64,000 nt of DNA from Lachnospira rogosae (GTDB lineage: Bacteria > Bacillota > Clostridia > Lachnospirales > Lachnospiraceae): assembly GCF_040096455.1 (NCBI RefSeq), contig NZ_JBBMER010000001.1:124001-188000 (forward strand), given 5' to 3'. The position numbers and the translations under genes are program-made. Positions 63,292-64,000 of this stretch are shown here, in pieces. Below the pieces are notes generated by a model that saw nothing but the letters and a program-made list of their open reading frames with translations, was not told the origin of the DNA and did no database searches. How positions within the stretch are numbered: position 1 is the stretch's first letter; every line of letters begins with the position of its first letter.

Positions 63292-64000
63292 ATGGCAAGA
63301 AATCTGATGATTCAGGGAACGATGTCCAATGCAGGAAAGAGCATTATAACAGCAGGAATATTAAGAGTGTTAAAACAGGATGGCTACAGTGTAGCACCAT
63401 TTAAGTCACAGAATATGGCACTTAATTCATATATAACAGCCGATGGCCTGGAGATGGGAAGGGCACAGGTTATGCAGGCAGAGGCGGCTGGGATATCCCC
63501 TTGTGTAGAGATGAATCCTATACTTTTAAAACCGACAAGTGATGTTGGTTCTCAGGTAATTGTAAATGGAATACCATTAAAGAATATGCCGGCTAAAGAA
63601 TATTTCCAGTACAAAAAGCAGCTTATTCCAGATATATTAGAAGCGTATAATAAGCTTGCCAGTGCGTATGACATTATTGTTCTTGAGGGTGCTGGCAGTC
63701 CGGCAGAGATTAACCTTAAAAAAGATGATATTGTTAATATGGGAATGGCAAAGCTTGTAGATGCACCTGTTCTGCTTGTAGGTGATATTGACAGAGGTGG
63801 TGTATTTGCACAGCTTGTTGGAACAATTATGCTGTTAGAGGAAGAAGAACGCAGGCGTGTAAAAGGTCTTGTTATGAATAAGTTCCGTGGAGATAAGAGA
63901 ATATTAGAGCCGGGCATAAAACAGTTATATGATATATGTCCAATTCCGGTTGCAGGTGTAATTCCTTATGTTAAGCTTGACATTGATGATGAGGACAGCC
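63292..64000 (+). CDS. cobQ: Cobyric acid synthase CobQ/CbiP (3' partial)
   Basis: Amidates four side chains of adenosylcobyrinate a,c-diamide. The frame is open from ATG 63292 to the window end (236 codons of an expected ~500). It begins ARNLMIQGTMSNAGKS (P-loop) and shows SQNMALNSYITADGLEMGRA, EGAGSPAEINL and VGDIDRGGVFAQL, all typical of CobQ/CbiP. The glutaminase half lies beyond the window. GGGAAGGTG about ten bases upstream. Confidence 0.95.
   Translation, partial: MARNLMIQGTMSNAGKSIITAGILRVLKQDGYSVAPFKSQNMALNSYITADGLEMGRAQVMQAEAAGISPCVEMNPILLKPTSDVGSQVIVNGIPLKNMPAKEYFQYKKQLIPDILEAYNKLASAYDIIVLEGAGSPAEINLKKDDIVNMGMAKLVDAPVLLVGDIDRGGVFAQLVGTIMLLEEEERRRVKGLVMNKFRGDKRILEPGIKQLYDICPIPVAGVIPYVKLDIDDEDS

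Overview
The window is a 64 kb piece of an AT-rich chromosome from a motile, anaerobic, Gram-positive gut-type Firmicute, most likely a member of the Lachnospiraceae (Lachnospira/Eubacterium eligens-like). The evidence is the flagellar export and chemotaxis operon with FapA, CheC and CheD, a PolC-type replicative polymerase, the pyrH-frr-uppS-cdsA-dxr-rseP-ispG-polC order, strong GGAGG ribosome sites, and the anaerobic (early cobalt insertion) cobalamin route. The genus is an inference; no rRNA is present. Almost every gene is on the + strand; the single clear exception is a LysR-type regulator.

Region 1 (1-16.3 kb) is the 3' part of a long flagellar/chemotaxis operon: fliR (5' truncated by the window), flhB, flhA, flhF, flhG, a PilZ protein, cheB, cheA, cheW, cheC, cheD, a small membrane protein, the flagellar sigma factor, a FapA protein and three accessory proteins, ending in an inverted repeat. 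cheY, cheR and the fli/flg structural genes must lie elsewhere.

Region 2 (16.3-33.7 kb) is a housekeeping block: a well-formed promoter and a candidate structured leader RNA before rpsB, an attenuator-like terminator, tsf, then a methyl-accepting chemotaxis protein and a bactofilin interposed before pyrH, frr, uppS, cdsA, dxr, rseP, ispG, polC and a small membrane protein. It covers translation factors, isoprenoid and phospholipid precursors, membrane proteolysis and replication.

Region 3 (33.7-43.4 kb) is accessory: a LysR regulator divergent from a heterodimeric ABC exporter with one degenerate ATP site; a peroxide-stress group (small membrane protein, Bcp peroxiredoxin, YaaA, Fur/PerR-type regulator with operator-like sequences) followed by a 21-codon remnant of a flavin reductase-like gene; a tandem HD/HD-GYP protein; and a LOG-family protein. 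The 39-42 kb genes use lysine AAA noticeably more than the AAG-rich neighbours, suggesting later acquisition.

Region 4 (43.4-64 kb) encodes nearly complete corrin ring synthesis and nucleotide-loop assembly: a Cys-rich small protein, a CbiK-CbiL fusion, a cobalamin riboswitch with terminator, a corrinoid-type ABC importer (lipoprotein, permease, ATPase with an extra C-terminal domain), cbiC, cbiD, cbiF, cbiG, cbiH, cbiJ, a CbiE-CbiT fusion, a CbiA-CobT fusion, cobU, cobS, a second degenerate CobU-like gene, cobC, cbiB, cobD and the start of cobQ/cbiP. Uroporphyrinogen methyltransferase, precorrin-2 dehydrogenase, the corrinoid adenosyltransferase and any lower-ligand synthesis genes are not seen here.

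No CRISPR array, complete insertion sequence, prophage, tRNA or rRNA was recognised. The least explained elements are the rpsB leader, a dispersed hairpin repeat found in opposite orientations at 18.6 kb and 47.1 kb, the GC-rich hairpin cluster after the cobalamin riboswitch, several short tandem repeats, and the extra domain of the corrinoid ATPase.
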